From the NCBI RefSeq assembly GCF_002128425.1, contig NZ_NESS01000007.1, positions 63,555 to 127,554 on the forward strand: a stretch of DNA of 64,000 nt, given 5' to 3'. The position numbers and the translations under genes are program-made. Below the pieces are notes generated by a model, which made no database searches, was not told where the DNA came from, and saw nothing but the letters and a program-made list of their open reading frames with translations. Shown here one piece after another: positions 28,992-38,751 of this stretch (the stretch's first letter is position 1; every line of letters starts with the position of its first letter). Source of the DNA: Gottfriedia acidiceleris (GTDB lineage Bacteria; Bacillota; Bacilli; Bacillales; Bacillaceae_G).

Positions 28992-30062
28992 TTATCGATT
29001 TATGAAAGAATTAACTTCAGACATAAATTGATCAAATTGATCAAAATTCATTTGCTGAGATGAGTCACTTAAAGCAGTAGCAGGATCAGGATGAACCTCT
29101 GCCATAATACCATCAGCTCCAATTGCTAAACCAGCTTTTGCTGCAGGTATTAGTAAGTCTCTTCTACCTGTCGAATGTGTAACATCTACTAATACTGGTA
29201 AATGTGTTTCTTGTTTTAAAATTGGAACAGCTGTTATATCTAATGTATTTCTCGTAGCTTTTTCATAAGTTCTTATGCCACGTTCACATAAAATAATTTC
29301 TTGATTGCCTTCTGACATGATGTATTCAGCTGCATAAATGAATTCTTCGATTGTCGCTGATAAACCTCTTTTTAATAAAATTGGTTTATTTACAGAACCC
29401 GCTGCTTTTAGTAATTCAAAGTTCTGCATATTTCTTGCGCCGATTTGAATGATATCAACATAATCTAATGCCATTTCAATATGTTCCGGGCTTACTATTT
29501 CACTAATAATAGCCAACCCATGGTTTTTACCAACTTCTTTTAAAATCTTTAAGCCTTCTTCACCTAGTCCTTGGAAGTCATAAGGAGAAGTACGTGGTTT
29601 AAATGCACCGCCACGCATAATTTTTATTCCTTGTTCCTTTAACACTTTAGCCACAGAATCAACTTGTTCATAGCTCTCAACTGCACATGGACCTGCAATT
29701 ATAATTGGGCTTCCATCACCAATATTAACACCATTTACATTAACGATTGTGTTTTCTGATTTTCTTTTTCTTGAAACAAGGAGAACTTTTTTATCGTCTT
29801 CTTCTTGAAGCTCTAAGCTACTTTTAAAAATTTCTTTAAAAATATGTTGGAGAGTCGCCGTACTAAAAGGACCTTCATTAATTTCGGCAATATGATCGAG
29901 CATCTTACGTTCCCTTACTGGGTCGTAACGTTTTACACCTTGATCAATTTTTGCAATTCCAATTTTTTTAGCGATTTCGCCTCTTTTATTTAATAACTCA
30001 AATATTTGATGATTAATCTCGTCTATTTCAATTCTAAGTTGTTCTAAATCATTTTTAGTCAA
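28992..30062 (-). CDS. aroA: Chorismate mutase / DAHP synthase
   Basis: 356 aa, a fusion. An N-terminal AroQ-type chorismate mutase domain (about 1-85: [28 protein letters not shown]) is joined to a type I-beta DAHP synthase (about 105-356: [35 protein letters not shown]). The synthase commits erythrose 4-phosphate and PEP to aromatic synthesis, and in B. subtilis the mutase domain mediates feedback by prephenate. Start TTG after AAGGAGG. Same place as in B. subtilis, beside ccpA. Confidence 0.95.
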   Translation of the reverse strand: MTKNDLEQLRIEIDEINHQIFELLNKRGEIAKKIGIAKIDQGVKRYDPVRERKMLDHIAEINEGPFSTATLQHIFKEIFKSSLELQEEDDKKVLLVSRKRKSENTIVNVNGVNIGDGSPIIIAGPCAVESYEQVDSVAKVLKEQGIKIMRGGAFKPRTSPYDFQGLGEEGLKILKEVGKNHGLAIISEIVSPEHIEMALDYVDIIQIGARNMQNFELLKAAGSVNKPILLKRGLSATIEEFIYAAEYIMSEGNQEIILCERGIRTYEKATRNTLDITAVPILKQETHLPVLVDVTHSTGRRDLLIPAAKAGLAIGADGIMAEVHPDPATALSDSSQQMNFDQFDQFMSEVNSFINR

Positions 30063-30202
30063 TTTAAATCCTCCTTGCAAATACCAATATCTCATTTGTT
30101 ATTATGACACTTTATTGAAAGCTAATCAAAACATGAGCATTATTTTAAAAAAATGTTTTTTTAGTGAATATTTTGTATTCTCGTTGGGGATAGTTGCGAG
30201 AC

Positions 30203-30240
30203 CAAAAAAAGAAGAGCCATCGAAGACTCTTCTTTTTTAT
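30203..30240. terminator. Terminator of the 30242-31075 gene, also usable on plus
   Basis: AGAAGAGC/GACTCTTCT hairpin (one G-T pair) with T runs on both sides. Confidence 0.8.
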
Positions 30241-30241
30241 C

Positions 30242-31075
30242 TTAAGAATTAGTACGACCCTCTTCTGCTTCTAATACTCTTTCCAACCATTCATCGATCA
30301 GCGAGTTGAATAAATTCTCTTGTTCTATTTGAAGATTATGGCCAGCTTTGTCTAAAATTGCAAATGTTGCTCTTGGGAAATTTTCAAGAATTTTTAATGC
30401 GTCTTTAAATCCTACGACTGAGTCTTGTAATCCTAATAAAAATATACTAGGAGCATTAAACTTAATTGTATCTATCTCAAATGAAAAACCGTAGTTAGTC
30501 TTTATTTTAGATAAGAATTCCTGATCGGCGATTGAACATCCGCTTACAATTTCGTTTTTATAGCGATCCCAAGTTTTTTTATTTAAAACTACATTGTTTG
30601 AACGAAAATCAGTTTCTTCAATTTCGTTTAATTGATTTATAAAAGTTTTATCTTCCACTATTTTTGTATGGCTTGGTAGCGACCTTTTCTCGAATTCCGG
30701 AATAATCATCGGACAGATAAATGCAGCACCTTCTACTTTTTCAGGTCTTTTCGCAATAATTCCTCGCGTTAAATATCCCCCGTAAGACTCACCTGATAAT
30801 AAAAATGATTGATCTGGTAGGATTGCATCAATAAATCCTAATACGATGTTTAATATATCATCTGTCGTATTAATGTTTGCTCCACCTTTTGATTTACCCA
30901 TACCTGGAAGATCAAAGTAAATCCTTTTATAACCTTCTTTATTCGTAAAAATTGGTTCCATACACCCCATCATTAACCTTGAGTCTGGAGTAAACCCATG
31001 AATCATTAATATCGGTTTTCCTTCTCCCTTTATTTCATAGTTAATGTCAGTATCATTTACGGTACAAAAAGGCAT
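30242..31075 (-). CDS. Alpha/beta hydrolase
   Basis: 277 aa. Alpha/beta-hydrolase fold: oxyanion region MIHGFTPDSR (near 24-33), nucleophile Ser97 in SGESYGGY, acid in LLGLQDSVVGF, and His in DKAGHNLQ near the C-terminus. No signal peptide. TTGGAGGT precedes the ATG of MPFCTV. It lies 24 bp behind a formamidase-family gene and is probably cotranscribed, so the two may act on the same amide or ester compound; the substrate is unknown. Confidence 0.82.
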   Translation of the reverse strand: MPFCTVNDTDINYEIKGEGKPILMIHGFTPDSRLMMGCMEPIFTNKEGYKRIYFDLPGMGKSKGGANINTTDDILNIVLGFIDAILPDQSFLLSGESYGGYLTRGIIAKRPEKVEGAAFICPMIIPEFEKRSLPSHTKIVEDKTFINQLNEIEETDFRSNNVVLNKKTWDRYKNEIVSGCSIADQEFLSKIKTNYGFSFEIDTIKFNAPSIFLLGLQDSVVGFKDALKILENFPRATFAILDKAGHNLQIEQENLFNSLIDEWLERVLEAEEGRTNS

Positions 31076-31099
31076 CTTTTTAACCTCCAATTTTCATAA

Positions 31100-32059
31100 C
31101 TATTCAACTTTATTAATTGAAGTAATATCAATATTATGAGGCAACACAGCATGAACACCTTTAACATGGTTAACAATTTGAGTAATTCTTAAATCAACAC
31201 AAACACTAGCTAGAGCAACCGCCTCTGTTTTTTCAATATCATAAAGCTCTTGAATTAACTCGACCATTCCATTTAAAGCTGCTTTAGTTGCTTTATTTAA
31301 ATCTTCATCAAAACCAAAAGTAAGCCACCCAATTGGTGTTTTGGCTCTTGGCATACTAATATGTATGTCCTCTCTTACTGTAAGAGTAAGATTAACTTTA
31401 TCAAAAGGAGATTCAATCGCTTGACCAGATACTTCTCCATCCCCTTGAGCAGCGTGCCCGTCACCTGCAGAAAAAAGTGCCCCTTCTACTGCTATCGGTA
31501 AATACACTGTACTTCCTTCTACCAACTCTTTACAGTCGATATTTCCACCACAATATCTTGGTGGTATAGTTGAATGCACACCAGTTTCAGAAGGTGCTGT
31601 ACTTAGGACTCCTAAAAATGGATTTAATGGTACTGAAACTTCCATATCTTTAATTTTTGTTTTCGCTGTATTATTTTCTTCATTAATTAGCCAATTAAGT
31701 GTTATTTCTTGTTCTTCAGAAATACCTAATGCGTTATTTTGCCAGTTTTTTTTACCACCGGCACAATTCCATCCGTACCAGCCAGCTTTTAAATCATTTA
31801 TTTTAATTTCAAGTGTCATCCCCGGTTTAGCACCTTCTACAAAAATTGGACCAATTATAGGATGACCCCATTCTTTTTCCTTTTCCCTTGACTCGAATCT
31901 TACTCTTTCTCCATTTTGATGCGAATAACCCCACCCGATATCAATCGTATTAAATTCAATCGAATCACCCGAACGAATGATTTGAATTGGTTCATATTCG
32001 TTACTAAAAGATGCATGCAAATGCTGATCTGATGTTTTAAACTTATATGTTTCTGGCAT
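31100..32059 (-). CDS. Acetamidase/formamidase family protein
   Basis: 319 aa, FmdA/AmdA family, which hydrolyses short amides to ammonia and acid. YCGGNIDCKELVEGSTVYLPI, here around residues 169-189, and GDGHAAQGDGEVSG (near 197-210) are the family marks, with VEGAKPGMTLEIKI early. The start ATG of MPETYK follows AAGAAGGA. First gene of a two-gene unit with the alpha/beta hydrolase. The 230-bp gap to the divergent rhodanese gene shows no clear operator. Confidence 0.88.
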   Translation of the reverse strand: MPETYKFKTSDQHLHASFSNEYEPIQIIRSGDSIEFNTIDIGWGYSHQNGERVRFESREKEKEWGHPIIGPIFVEGAKPGMTLEIKINDLKAGWYGWNCAGGKKNWQNNALGISEEQEITLNWLINEENNTAKTKIKDMEVSVPLNPFLGVLSTAPSETGVHSTIPPRYCGGNIDCKELVEGSTVYLPIAVEGALFSAGDGHAAQGDGEVSGQAIESPFDKVNLTLTVREDIHISMPRAKTPIGWLTFGFDEDLNKATKAALNGMVELIQELYDIEKTEAVALASVCVDLRITQIVNHVKGVHAVLPHNIDITSINKVE

Positions 32060-32290
32060 AATTATTCCTTCTTTCAACGTTCGATTTAGTATGGAAAAAT
32101 AATTTAACTATATCTAAATTCTGCACAAAATTTAATTTCCCTTGTTTTAATTTTCCATTCTCATTACTTTTTTCCTATAAATCCAATGATCAGATCCATC
32201 AATTTGAATTACATAAGACTTTCGGTGTATTGTATAGATGAGATTTCCAAATTTAGGGATTTCTAATTTCATTATACTGGAGGAGTAAAA

Positions 32291-32680
32291 ATGGCAATTA
32301 CTTTTAAACAAATGGTTGCAGAAGCACGTAACAATGTACAAGGAATCAGTTCAGCAGATGCTCGTGAAAAAATTAATGCTAACCCTGAAACATTAGTAAT
32401 TGATGTTCAAGACGCAGCTGATGCAGGTGCATGCGGATTAATACCAAGCAGTTTGAATATCTCACTTGGAATGCTACCAATCCGTGCTGATTTAGAATTA
32501 CCAGAACATTTACGTGAGCCTAAATTAGCAGATCGAAATCGCCCTGTTCTTGTTACATGCGGCGCAGGTGGCCAAGCATCTTTAGGAGCTTATTTACTTA
32601 AAAAAATGGGATTCACCGATGTTGCGTATATTGATGGTGGAACTGCTGCGTGGAAAGCTGCTGGTTTTGACGTAGAGTAA
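32291..32680 (+). CDS. Rhodanese-like protein
   Basis: 129 aa, a single rhodanese domain. TLVIDVQDAADAGACG opens it, the active-site Cys90 is in VTCGAGGQAS, and GTAAWKAAG closes it. The active loop lacks the usual closing Arg, so thiosulfate may not be the substrate. GGAGGAG precedes ATG. It is a single gene, convergent with ytxJ and sharing its terminator. Confidence 0.85.
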   Translation: MAITFKQMVAEARNNVQGISSADAREKINANPETLVIDVQDAADAGACGLIPSSLNISLGMLPIRADLELPEHLREPKLADRNRPVLVTCGAGGQASLGAYLLKKMGFTDVAYIDGGTAAWKAAGFDVE

Positions 32681-32681
32681 A

Positions 32682-32724
32682 AAAACTGCACCTTAAGTTA
32701 CGATTTAAGGTGCAGTTTTTTTAT
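32682..32724. terminator. Bidirectional terminator, rhodanese gene and ytxJ
   Basis: ACTGCACCTTAA pairs with TTAAGGTGCAGT with T runs on both strands. Confidence 0.92.
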
Positions 32725-33050
32725 TTTTTTAATAAAGCTTTTTCAATTTCATCTTTCTTAATTGAAAAATGAGAAGTATTATAAACTGCTTCTCCATTTT
32801 CAAAAATAAATAATTGAGGAGATTCATGTTTAATTGTCGTTTTCTCAGCAATATAGTTAGATAACTCTCTGTCATCTTGAACTTGTAAATAATACAATGG
32901 CACATTCTCATATGCAGATGCAAATGCTAAAAATTCAGTATAAGCTGCATGACTAATTGGACATGTTGTACTATGCTTTAAAAACACAAATTTCTCTTCG
33001 TTGTTAATTAGTTCATCAAATTGTTGAATCGTTGATATTCGATTTACCAT
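32721..33050 (-). CDS. ytxJ: YtxJ, monothiol bacilliredoxin-like protein
   Basis: 109 aa, thioredoxin-like fold. Cys30 in HSTTCPISHAAY is the only active cysteine (TCPIS instead of CxxC), the mark of YtxJ, called BrxC, which works in bacillithiol redox reactions. LFIFENGEAVY is the cis-Pro side of the fold. The start ATG lies 35 bp inside the end of ytxG, with GAGGG upstream. ytxH, which stands between the two in B. subtilis, is absent. Confidence 0.9.
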   Translation of the reverse strand: MVNRISTIQQFDELINNEEKFVFLKHSTTCPISHAAYTEFLAFASAYENVPLYYLQVQDDRELSNYIAEKTTIKHESPQLFIFENGEAVYNTSHFSIKKDEIEKALLKK

Positions 33051-33513
33051 TTTTCTTTTTTCCCTCACGCTTCGTTTTATACTTTTCCCATATATCCATT
33101 GCTGTTGTTCCCCAATTTACTACTTGGGACATTTTTTCAGTACTTACTTTTACGGTATTTGATACATTATTAGCAGTATCTCGTACTTTTTCATTCATTT
33201 CTGAGATTGTAACTCCAACTTCTTCTACTGATTTAGCTAATACATCAAGGGATTTTGCTCGTTCACGCATATCCTTCGTAAGTTCATTTGAATTATTAAT
33301 AAAAATTTTAGCTTCATTTGCTAAATGATTCGAAGTATGTACTAATTGAACAGCTTCTACACAAACATTATGTAAATCTTTTTGTGTTTCAGTAACAGTT
33401 TCCTCTATACCTCTAAACAATCTTTCAAGTCGGAATAAAGTACGACTAATAAAAACAACTAAGATTACAAATGCGATCACTGCAATTAATACGCTAACTG
33501 AAATTAAATCCAT
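33016..33513 (-). CDS. ytxG: DUF948 membrane protein YtxG
   Basis: 165 aa. One N-terminal transmembrane helix (about 4-23) and a long helical region resembling the signalling coil of chemoreceptors (VSNTVKVSTEKMSQVVNWG), ending in a basic tail KYKTKREGKKKNGK. DUF948 proteins are general-stress genes in B. subtilis; activity unknown. AAAGGGG precedes ATG. It overlaps ytxJ by 35 bp, so the pair is coupled. Confidence 0.88.
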   Translation of the reverse strand: MDLISVSVLIAVIAFVILVVFISRTLFRLERLFRGIEETVTETQKDLHNVCVEAVQLVHTSNHLANEAKIFINNSNELTKDMRERAKSLDVLAKSVEEVGVTISEMNEKVRDTANNVSNTVKVSTEKMSQVVNWGTTAMDIWEKYKTKREGKKKNGKSNINDSTI

Positions 33514-33712
33514 TCGAAAATGCCCCTTTCCTTCTTAGCCTTCCACAATTTTAATCACTTATTTCGTATTATACTATAAATTTTACCAAACACTAAACTA
33601 GTCGTTATACAAGTTTTCAAATTCTTTTGTAAAAAAAGAATACTATAGTAAACAAAACTGACTAAATAGTTTACAATAGGTATATAGTTATAATTATTGG
33701 AGGGAATTTTCA

Positions 33713-34828
33713 ATGAAAGATCCACGTATTTCAAAATTAGCTAAAAACTTAATCAATTACTCTGTAAAATTGCAACCAGGAGAAAAAATCTTAATTGAAA
33801 ACTTTAAGCTAGAAACTGAATTAGTTACAGCTTTAGTTAAAGAAGCATATGCGGCTGGTGGTTTTCCTTTCGTATCAATTAAAGATCATAAAGTAGATCG
33901 CGCATTATTAATGGGTGCTACTGAAGAGCACTTTAATAAAGTAGCAGAATACGAAGCAAATGTAATGAAAGATATGGATGCATATATCGGTTTACGTTCA
34001 GGTGTTAATATTAATGAACTTTCTGATGTGCCTAATGAAAAAACTAAAATCCATGGTAAAACTGTAGGTCAAAAAGTACATAGAGAAATTCGTGTTCCAA
34101 AAACGAAATGGGTAGTATTACGTTATCCAACTGATTCAATGGCTCAATCAGCAAAAATGAGTACTGAAGCATTTGAAGATTTTTACTTCAACGTATGTAA
34201 TTTAGATTACGGTAAAATGGACAATGCAATGGATGCTCTAGTTGATTTAATGAACCGTACTGATAAAGTACAGATCAAAGGTCCTGGAACTGATCTTACA
34301 TTCTCAATTAAAGATATCCCAGCTATTAAATGTGCTGGTGAAATGAATATTCCTGATGGTGAAGTATTTACAGCACCAGTTCGTAATTCAGTAAACGGTA
34401 CGCTTTCTTATAACACGCCATCTCCTAACAATGGTTTTACATTCGAAAACGTTCAACTTAAATTCAAAGATGGTAAAATTGTTGAAGCAACTGCTAATGA
34501 TACTGAGCGTATCAACAAAATCTTTGATACAGACGAAGGTGCACGCTTTATCGGTGAATTCGCAATTGGTGTAAACCCTTACATCTTACATCCAATGGGA
34601 GACATTTTATTCGATGAAAAAATCGATGGAAGCTTCCACTTTACGCCTGGTCAAGCTTATGATGAAGCATACAATGGCAACAACTCAAATATCCACTGGG
34701 ATATGGTTTGTATCCAGCGTCCTGAATATGGTGGAGGAGAAATCTATTTCGATGATGTATTAATCCGTAAAGATGGTCTTTTCGTAATCGACGAATTAAA
34801 AGGATTAAACCCTGAAAATTTAAAATAA
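33713..34828 (+). CDS. ampS: M29 aminopeptidase (AmpS/aminopeptidase T)
   Basis: 371 aa. A cytosolic metallo-aminopeptidase of family M29. Metal-ligand regions are visible: AGEMNIPDGEVFTAP (near 204-218), GEFAIGVNPYI (near 283), DGSFHFTPGQAY (near 303-314) and NIHWDMV (near 325). TTGGAGGG precedes ATG. It is a single-gene unit with its own terminator, at the same place relative to ytxGJ as in B. subtilis. Confidence 0.95.
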   Translation: MKDPRISKLAKNLINYSVKLQPGEKILIENFKLETELVTALVKEAYAAGGFPFVSIKDHKVDRALLMGATEEHFNKVAEYEANVMKDMDAYIGLRSGVNINELSDVPNEKTKIHGKTVGQKVHREIRVPKTKWVVLRYPTDSMAQSAKMSTEAFEDFYFNVCNLDYGKMDNAMDALVDLMNRTDKVQIKGPGTDLTFSIKDIPAIKCAGEMNIPDGEVFTAPVRNSVNGTLSYNTPSPNNGFTFENVQLKFKDGKIVEATANDTERINKIFDTDEGARFIGEFAIGVNPYILHPMGDILFDEKIDGSFHFTPGQAYDEAYNGNNSNIHWDMVCIQRPEYGGGEIYFDDVLIRKDGLFVIDELKGLNPENLK

Positions 34829-34841
34829 TTTTTAGAAGAAG

Positions 34842-34877
34842 AGAACACGTATTTTTTAAAATATGTGTTCTTTTTTT
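34842..34877 (+). terminator. Terminator of ampS
   Basis: GAACACGTATT/AATATGTGTTC followed by seven T. Confidence 0.88.
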
Positions 34878-34981
34878 GTAGGAAGATATCAGACTCACTC
34901 GTTTGATCTAATTCTGACTTGCACAATTATTGAGCTAGGCGAATATCTTGCTTTGACGAAGAAAGTATAGGGGGATTTTTC

Positions 34982-35881
34982 TTGATTCCAAAATATCCTT
35001 ATTATAGTTACGAAGAAAAATGTGAACAAGTACCAAACACTTTTCCACCTCAACATCAAGATATGCAGCCTGGTTTGGAATATTTAATGAATCCTGTGCC
35101 AATATCAGATAATCCTGAATATAAGGGGAGCGGAAAATTGGCAGGAAAAGTGGCCATCATTACTGGTGGTGACAGTGGAATTGGTCGTGCAGTAGCAATT
35201 GGCTTTGCAAAAGAAGGAGCTAACTTAGTCATTGCTTACTTATACGAAAAAGAAGATGCCAAAGCAACGAAAAAGATAGTCGAACAGTATGGAAAAAATT
35301 GTTTACTAATCGAAGGCGATCTCAGAAGTCCCGATTTTTGTAATGACATCATAAAAAAAACGATTGAATCATATGGAAGATTAGATGTTCTTGTTATGAA
35401 CCAAGGTGTCCAATTTCCTCAGGAAAGTATCGAAAATGTTTCTAATGAACAAATAGGACTTACTTATCAAACGAATATTTTTCCAATGTTCTACTTAACG
35501 AAAGCCGCCCTACCACATTTAAAAGATGGTAGTTCAATCATTTCTACGGCCTCTGTCACAGCTTATGCGGGTGCTCCGCTACTCATTGATTATTCGTCTA
35601 CAAAAGGCGCAATCGTCTCATTCACCCGCTCATTATCTCTTCAATTAGCTAAAAAAGGAATCCGTGTAAACGCAGTCGCTCCAGGCCCGATCTGGACTCC
35701 GCTAATCGTTTCAAGCTATTCGGCAGAGTATGTGAAAACATTTGGTTTAGAAACAGCTATGAAACGGGCTGGTCAACCTTTCGAACTAGCACCTACCTAT
35801 ATTTATCTTGCTTCAGATGACTCTTCTTTTGTAACAGGCCAAGTACTTCATGTTAATGGTGGTATTATGACTGAAACTTAA
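34982..35881 (+). CDS. SDR oxidoreductase (YhdF/YdaD-like)
   Basis: 299 aa. Short-chain dehydrogenase with a 50-residue N-terminal extension (PFPPQHQD-type tract) seen in stress-related SDRs of bacilli such as YdaD, YhdF and YhxC. Cofactor motif TGGDSGIG at 61-68, catalytic Tyr204 and Lys208 in DYSSTKGA, and the C-terminal FVTGQVLHVNGG. The substrate is unknown. The start is TTG after GGGGGA. It is a single gene with its own terminator. Confidence 0.88.
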   Translation: MIPKYPYYSYEEKCEQVPNTFPPQHQDMQPGLEYLMNPVPISDNPEYKGSGKLAGKVAIITGGDSGIGRAVAIGFAKEGANLVIAYLYEKEDAKATKKIVEQYGKNCLLIEGDLRSPDFCNDIIKKTIESYGRLDVLVMNQGVQFPQESIENVSNEQIGLTYQTNIFPMFYLTKAALPHLKDGSSIISTASVTAYAGAPLLIDYSSTKGAIVSFTRSLSLQLAKKGIRVNAVAPGPIWTPLIVSSYSAEYVKTFGLETAMKRAGQPFELAPTYIYLASDDSSFVTGQVLHVNGGIMTET

Positions 35882-35884
35882 AAG

Positions 35885-35921
35885 CAAAAAGAGAAGGCTC
35901 TTAACTGCCTTCTCTTTTTCA
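35885..35921. terminator. Terminator of the SDR gene
   Basis: AAAGAGAAGGC/GCCTTCTCTTT followed by T on the plus strand; an A run also allows use on minus. Confidence 0.85.
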
Positions 35922-36059
35922 TATATACAATTCCAAGAATACTAAATTTTCATATTTACTAAATTAAACTAAATTTATTACATAACTAACATTCATTTTT
36001 ATTGAAATAATCTGTTACTTAATTCAATTATAAATATTCTAATTTTGACTCATCACATT

Positions 36060-37460
36060 TTATATTGTTACGAACCATGCATTATATAGCAATCGAATTG
36101 CTTCTTCAATCTCAGACTGTGATAAAATAGCAAATCCAAGTAAAACTGTATTTTTTGGATTAGTCCCTTCGCAATAGTACATTGAAACTGGATATACTTT
36201 AATATTTTTTTCAGCTGCTCTTTTTATTAACTCTTCTTCTAACATTCCATTGTGAACCTTTAATAAAATATGTAAGCCAGAATCTTCTCCTATCACTTCC
36301 ACTTTATTAGTAAAGTACTTTTCTAACGCCGAGATAAGAGCATCTCTCTTTTTTCTGTATACAACTCGCATTTTATGAATATGTTTTTCCCAATGTCCTT
36401 CGTTTAAAAATCTTCTAATGATTTCTTGATCGATTCTTGAAACACTTTGTGTGTAAAATAAATATTGTGATTGATACAATTCAATTAGCTGTTTTGGCAA
36501 CACCATGTAACTCATTCGTAATGATGGAAGTAAAGATTTTGAAAATGTTCCCATATAAATTACGTTTCCTTCTGTATCAAGCCCCTGCAATGCTGGAATC
36601 GGTTTTCCAGTGTAACGAAATTCACTATCATAATCATCTTCAATAACGTAACGTCCATACTCTCCTTGTGCCCATTGTAATAGTTGCATCCTCCTTTTTA
36701 TTGGCATAATCATTCCACACGGAAATTGATGGGACGGGGTAACAAACATGACATTTGCATTGCAAGCTTCTAAATCTGCAATACAGATTCCCTCCTCATC
36801 AAGTGGAATCATTTCAACATTTTCTTCTCCCTTCTCAAAAACAACAAGCTTACGATGATATCCTGGATTTTCAACTGCAAAATGCTTTCCCTTTAGTAAC
36901 TGAAATAAGATTCTTATTAAAAATTGTGTTCCGGCTCCTATTACAATTTGACTCGCTGAACATCTCACACCTCTTGATTCATATAAATATTTCGCAATCT
37001 CTTCACGCAAGCTGTATTCACCTTGAGGATGGCCAAGAAGTAGAAGTTCCTTATTTTCCAGTTGCCATACTTCATTTGAGATTTTCCGGTATACAGAGAA
37101 TGGAAACGTCTTTGCATCTACACCCGTTTGTGTAAAATCATATTTAAATACTGGTTCTCCGTATGATACTTCCTTAACGACTTCTCTTTTTTTCTCCGTA
37201 AGTATCAGTTGCTCAATTTCACATACAAAATACCCCTTACGTGAAACTGATTCTATATACCCTTCTGCTAGAAGTTGTTCATATGCCGATTCTACTGTAT
37301 TTTTACTCACTTCTAAATAAATTGCTAACTTTCTTTTTGCTGGAAGCTTCGTCATAGGAGGGATTTTCCCACTTCTAATTTCTGCTTTTATATACTCATA
37401 CAATTGTACATACAATGGGAGATTTGTCTCCATAATCAAATTGGGTGTTAAATCTAACAT
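36060..37460 (-). CDS. MocR/GntR regulator with aminotransferase-like domain
   Basis: 466 aa. An N-terminal GntR winged helix (about 15-75: LPAKRKLAIYLEVSKNTV) is fused to a class-I aminotransferase-like domain with PLP Lys308 in GTFSKSLLPSLRM. MocR proteins sense PLP or an amino-compound adduct and usually control an adjacent gene. The divergent neighbour at 37574 is an EamA transporter, which is its likely target. The 110-bp gap between them holds TGATACTTC and TAGTACCAG, which may be half-sites. Confidence 0.92.
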   Translation of the reverse strand: MLDLTPNLIMETNLPLYVQLYEYIKAEIRSGKIPPMTKLPAKRKLAIYLEVSKNTVESAYEQLLAEGYIESVSRKGYFVCEIEQLILTEKKREVVKEVSYGEPVFKYDFTQTGVDAKTFPFSVYRKISNEVWQLENKELLLLGHPQGEYSLREEIAKYLYESRGVRCSASQIVIGAGTQFLIRILFQLLKGKHFAVENPGYHRKLVVFEKGEENVEMIPLDEEGICIADLEACNANVMFVTPSHQFPCGMIMPIKRRMQLLQWAQGEYGRYVIEDDYDSEFRYTGKPIPALQGLDTEGNVIYMGTFSKSLLPSLRMSYMVLPKQLIELYQSQYLFYTQSVSRIDQEIIRRFLNEGHWEKHIHKMRVVYRKKRDALISALEKYFTNKVEVIGEDSGLHILLKVHNGMLEEELIKRAAEKNIKVYPVSMYYCEGTNPKNTVLLGFAILSQSEIEEAIRLLYNAWFVTI

Positions 37461-37573
37461 TAAATCTGACCCCTTTATAAAACGAATTACTGATACTTCA
37501 TCTAGTACCAGAGGTTATGTATAATTCCTTTTATCATGTAAATCTAAAAAAATCAATCTTTGAAAGGAGCATC

Positions 37574-38506
37574 ATGATTATGCATATTAACAGACGACTT
37601 GGGCTATTTATGATTATTACAGGAGCTACTTTATGGGGATTATCGGGTCCATTGATTCAGTGGTTTTTTCAACGTACGACAATATCATCTATCGACTTTT
37701 TAGTAATTCGCCTCTTACTTGCTGGGGTCTTTATCTTATGTATCTTACTTACAAAAAAGCAAAATATATTTCGTATTTGGCAACAACCACATCATCTTTT
37801 ACAACTTATTATTTTCTCTATTATAGGGATGCTCGGCGCACAATACGCTTTTATCGAAACAGTTCATATTAGTAATGCTGTTACCGCTACTCTATTCCAA
37901 TTTTTAGGGCCCGTTCTAATTACTATTTATGTTGCAATGCAGCATAAAAAACTTCCTTCTACTATGCAAGTGCTATCAATTGTCTCGGCACTGATAGGCA
38001 CATACTTTATTATTACAAATGGATCAGCCCATAATATTGTCATGTCTAAGGAAACTATTTTATTCGGATTGTTAACAGCTTTTGGATTTACCTTCTACAC
38101 ACTTCATCCTGCTTCCCTTATTAAACACTGGGGGACTACTCTTATTATTGGCTGGGGTATGCTAATCGGAGGTATTGCATTATTTATATACAATCGATCT
38201 TTTGAATGGAAAGAACTTTCTCAAACACTAACATTACCAACATTCTCTATGTTGATTCTAATTATTTTAAGTGGAACACTTTCTTTTCTTCTTTACATCG
38301 GTAGTATAAAATATTTATCAGCAACAGAGACTAGTATTCTATCAAGCATTGAACCACTTGTAGCAACTATTCTTTCTATTACTTGGTTAAAGGAACCTTT
38401 CGGAATATACCAACTACTAGGCAGTGTATGTATCATTATAGCTGTTATTTTCTTAACAATGCCAGAAAAAGAAACAAAATCCGCATTCACAACTGAACAA
38501 ATATAA
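37574..38506 (+). CDS. EamA/DMT-family transporter
   Basis: 310 aa, ten hydrophobic segments in two EamA repeats (about 1-140 and 150-295), with the typical GATLWGLSGP at the start and SSIEPLVATILSITWLKEPF at the end. It probably exports a metabolite. AAAGGAG lies 4 nt before this ATG and 10 nt before the next in-frame ATG at 37580; either could be used. It is divergent from the MocR regulator. Confidence 0.87.
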   Translation: MIMHINRRLGLFMIITGATLWGLSGPLIQWFFQRTTISSIDFLVIRLLLAGVFILCILLTKKQNIFRIWQQPHHLLQLIIFSIIGMLGAQYAFIETVHISNAVTATLFQFLGPVLITIYVAMQHKKLPSTMQVLSIVSALIGTYFIITNGSAHNIVMSKETILFGLLTAFGFTFYTLHPASLIKHWGTTLIIGWGMLIGGIALFIYNRSFEWKELSQTLTLPTFSMLILIILSGTLSFLLYIGSIKYLSATETSILSSIEPLVATILSITWLKEPFGIYQLLGSVCIIIAVIFLTMPEKETKSAFTTEQI

Positions 38507-38534
38507 TGTCAAATATAAAAAGAAGTCATACTAA

Positions 38535-38586
38535 AAGAAAGATAGAATATGCAAAAAAATATCTGCTTATTCTATCCTTCTTTTTC
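38535..38586 (+). terminator. Terminator of the EamA gene
   Basis: GATAGAATA pairs with TATTCTATC over an 18-nt loop, followed by CTTCTTTTT. The 245-bp gap 38507-38751 holds only this and the facing terminator. Confidence 0.65.
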
Positions 38587-38699
38587 CTTCAATTAAAACC
38601 TTATACTACACTAGTAATATCAAATTGAACTAATTCAAAGGATCTACCTATAAGAAATCACAATTCTTATCCAATGCAACCTGATATTGGGTTCCCCGA

Positions 38700-38742
38700 T
38701 AAAAAAAAGATAGTACGGATTATTAATCCTTACTATCTTTAC
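38700..38742 (-). terminator. Terminator of the dicarboxylate/amino acid symporter gene
   Basis: On the minus strand AAAGATAGTAAGGATT pairs with AATCCGTACTATCTTT and is followed by T. Confidence 0.9.
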
Positions 38743-38751
38743 AAGTAAACC

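Noticed and set aside
32147-32341. 64-aa minus-strand frame upstream of the rhodanese gene
   Set aside because: It overlaps the start of the rhodanese gene on the opposite strand, lacks a ribosome binding site and reads like random AT-rich DNA.
36755-37135. 126-aa plus-strand frame inside the MocR gene
   Set aside because: It is antisense to a clear regulator and has no ribosome binding site; codon pattern fits the MocR frame.
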